DNA from: Pegethrix bostrychoides GSE-TBD4-15B
Lineage (GTDB): Bacteria > Cyanobacteriota > Cyanobacteriia > Elainellales > Elainellaceae
Reading direction: 5' to 3'
Length of the DNA stretch: 64,000 nucleotides
Assembly: GCA_019359155.1 (NCBI GenBank)
Contig: JAHHHV010000082.1
Coordinates: 1 to 64,000 of the forward strand
Shown here: positions 63,886 to 64,000 of the stretch, piece after piece
How positions within the stretch are numbered: position 1 is the first letter of the stretch
Layout: every line of letters begins with the position of its first letter
The notes under the pieces: generated by a model
Database searches by the model: none
What the model saw: only the letters and a program-made list of their open reading frames with translations
Told to the model about the DNA's origin: nothing
Translations under genes and position numbers: made by a program

Positions 63886-64000
63886 ATGGACTGGTTCTTT
63901 GCCGTCGATATGGCGGTCTATCACACCGCTGGCAGCAACCCTAGAATTCCGGTCGTGCCGGATGTCTTCTTGAGCCTGAATGCGGAGCGCAAGAGTAAAG
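63886..64000 (+). CDS. 5' part of a Uma2-like (DUF820) protein, truncated by the window
   Basis: From ATG 63886 the frame reads MDWFFAVDMAVYHTAGSNP then IPVVPDVFLSLNAERK, matching the first conserved strand and Asp (VVPDVFLSL) of Uma2 nuclease-fold proteins. Family members normally have more residues before this point. The frame is closed 60 bases upstream by a stop, and no ribosome binding site is evident. It may be 5'-truncated or start elsewhere. TATAAA at 63801 is a possible -10 element. The 207 bases before it (63679-63885) hold nothing else I can name. Confidence 0.5.
   Translation, partial: MDWFFAVDMAVYHTAGSNPRIPVVPDVFLSLNAERKSK

Overview
The window is a piece of a cyanobacterial chromosome, most likely from a filamentous, Leptolyngbya-like lineage. 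Diagnostic genes are kaiABC, psb28, a Psb32-type TPM protein, the cyanobacterial ATP synthase with both b and b' subunits and a separate beta-epsilon pair, cyanophycinase, a group 2 sigma factor, and genes resembling the hormogonium polysaccharide (hps) set. KaiA has only its C-terminal domain, as known from several filamentous cyanobacteria. I found no rRNA, tRNA, insertion sequence, prophage or CRISPR array. The HIP1 octamer GCGATCGC was seen once (27371), about what chance predicts.

Layout. 0-7 kb: GNAT acetyltransferase, small secreted protein, sigma factor, HerA-type ATPase and a B12-binding radical SAM protein, all on the minus strand. 7-14 kb: an orphan FetB-like permease, then an AT-richer accessory block with a 41-aa ORF, a ribbon-helix-helix protein, an Mrr-type endonuclease, a TPR protein paired with a P-loop ATPase, a Uma2-type nuclease-fold protein, and an XRE regulator with a twin palindromic operator. 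14-16 kb: ATP synthase epsilon and beta. 16-20 kb: two exported proteins, cyanophycinase and a sugar-1-phosphate nucleotidyltransferase. 20-25.7 kb: an hpsL-N-O-P-like polysaccharide cluster interrupted by an opposed PRC-barrel gene. 25.7-36 kb: a response regulator, a CGFS glutaredoxin with BolA, an S8 peptidase, moaB, psb28 and a beta-helix/amidase protein. 36-48 kb: a small membrane-protein operon, psb32, cobH, glgB, a CYTH protein, a methyltransferase, smc and a PRC-barrel protein. 48-54 kb: kaiABC facing a large hybrid histidine kinase. 54-60.5 kb: the main ATP synthase operon (atpI-a-c-b'-b-delta-alpha-gamma) ending in a clear terminator. 60.6-64 kb: a 36-aa membrane protein, a 963-aa coiled-coil/TPR membrane protein and the start of a Uma2-like ORF.

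Two systems deserve most attention. The first is the 8.4-13.9 kb block, whose core is an ATPase gene followed by a TPR protein whose N-terminal domain looks like a P-loop domain without its P-loop. This resembles a split STAND-type sensor and sits among nuclease-fold proteins. The second is the kai locus, where a receiver-less KaiA faces a histidine kinase carrying up to three degenerate receiver-like domains.

A third, genome-scale feature is a large number of perfect or near-perfect short tandem duplications, mostly 11-15 bp with 12 bp most common. They occur in linkers, N- and C-termini and gene junctions across the window. In three places the duplication contains a start or stop codon.
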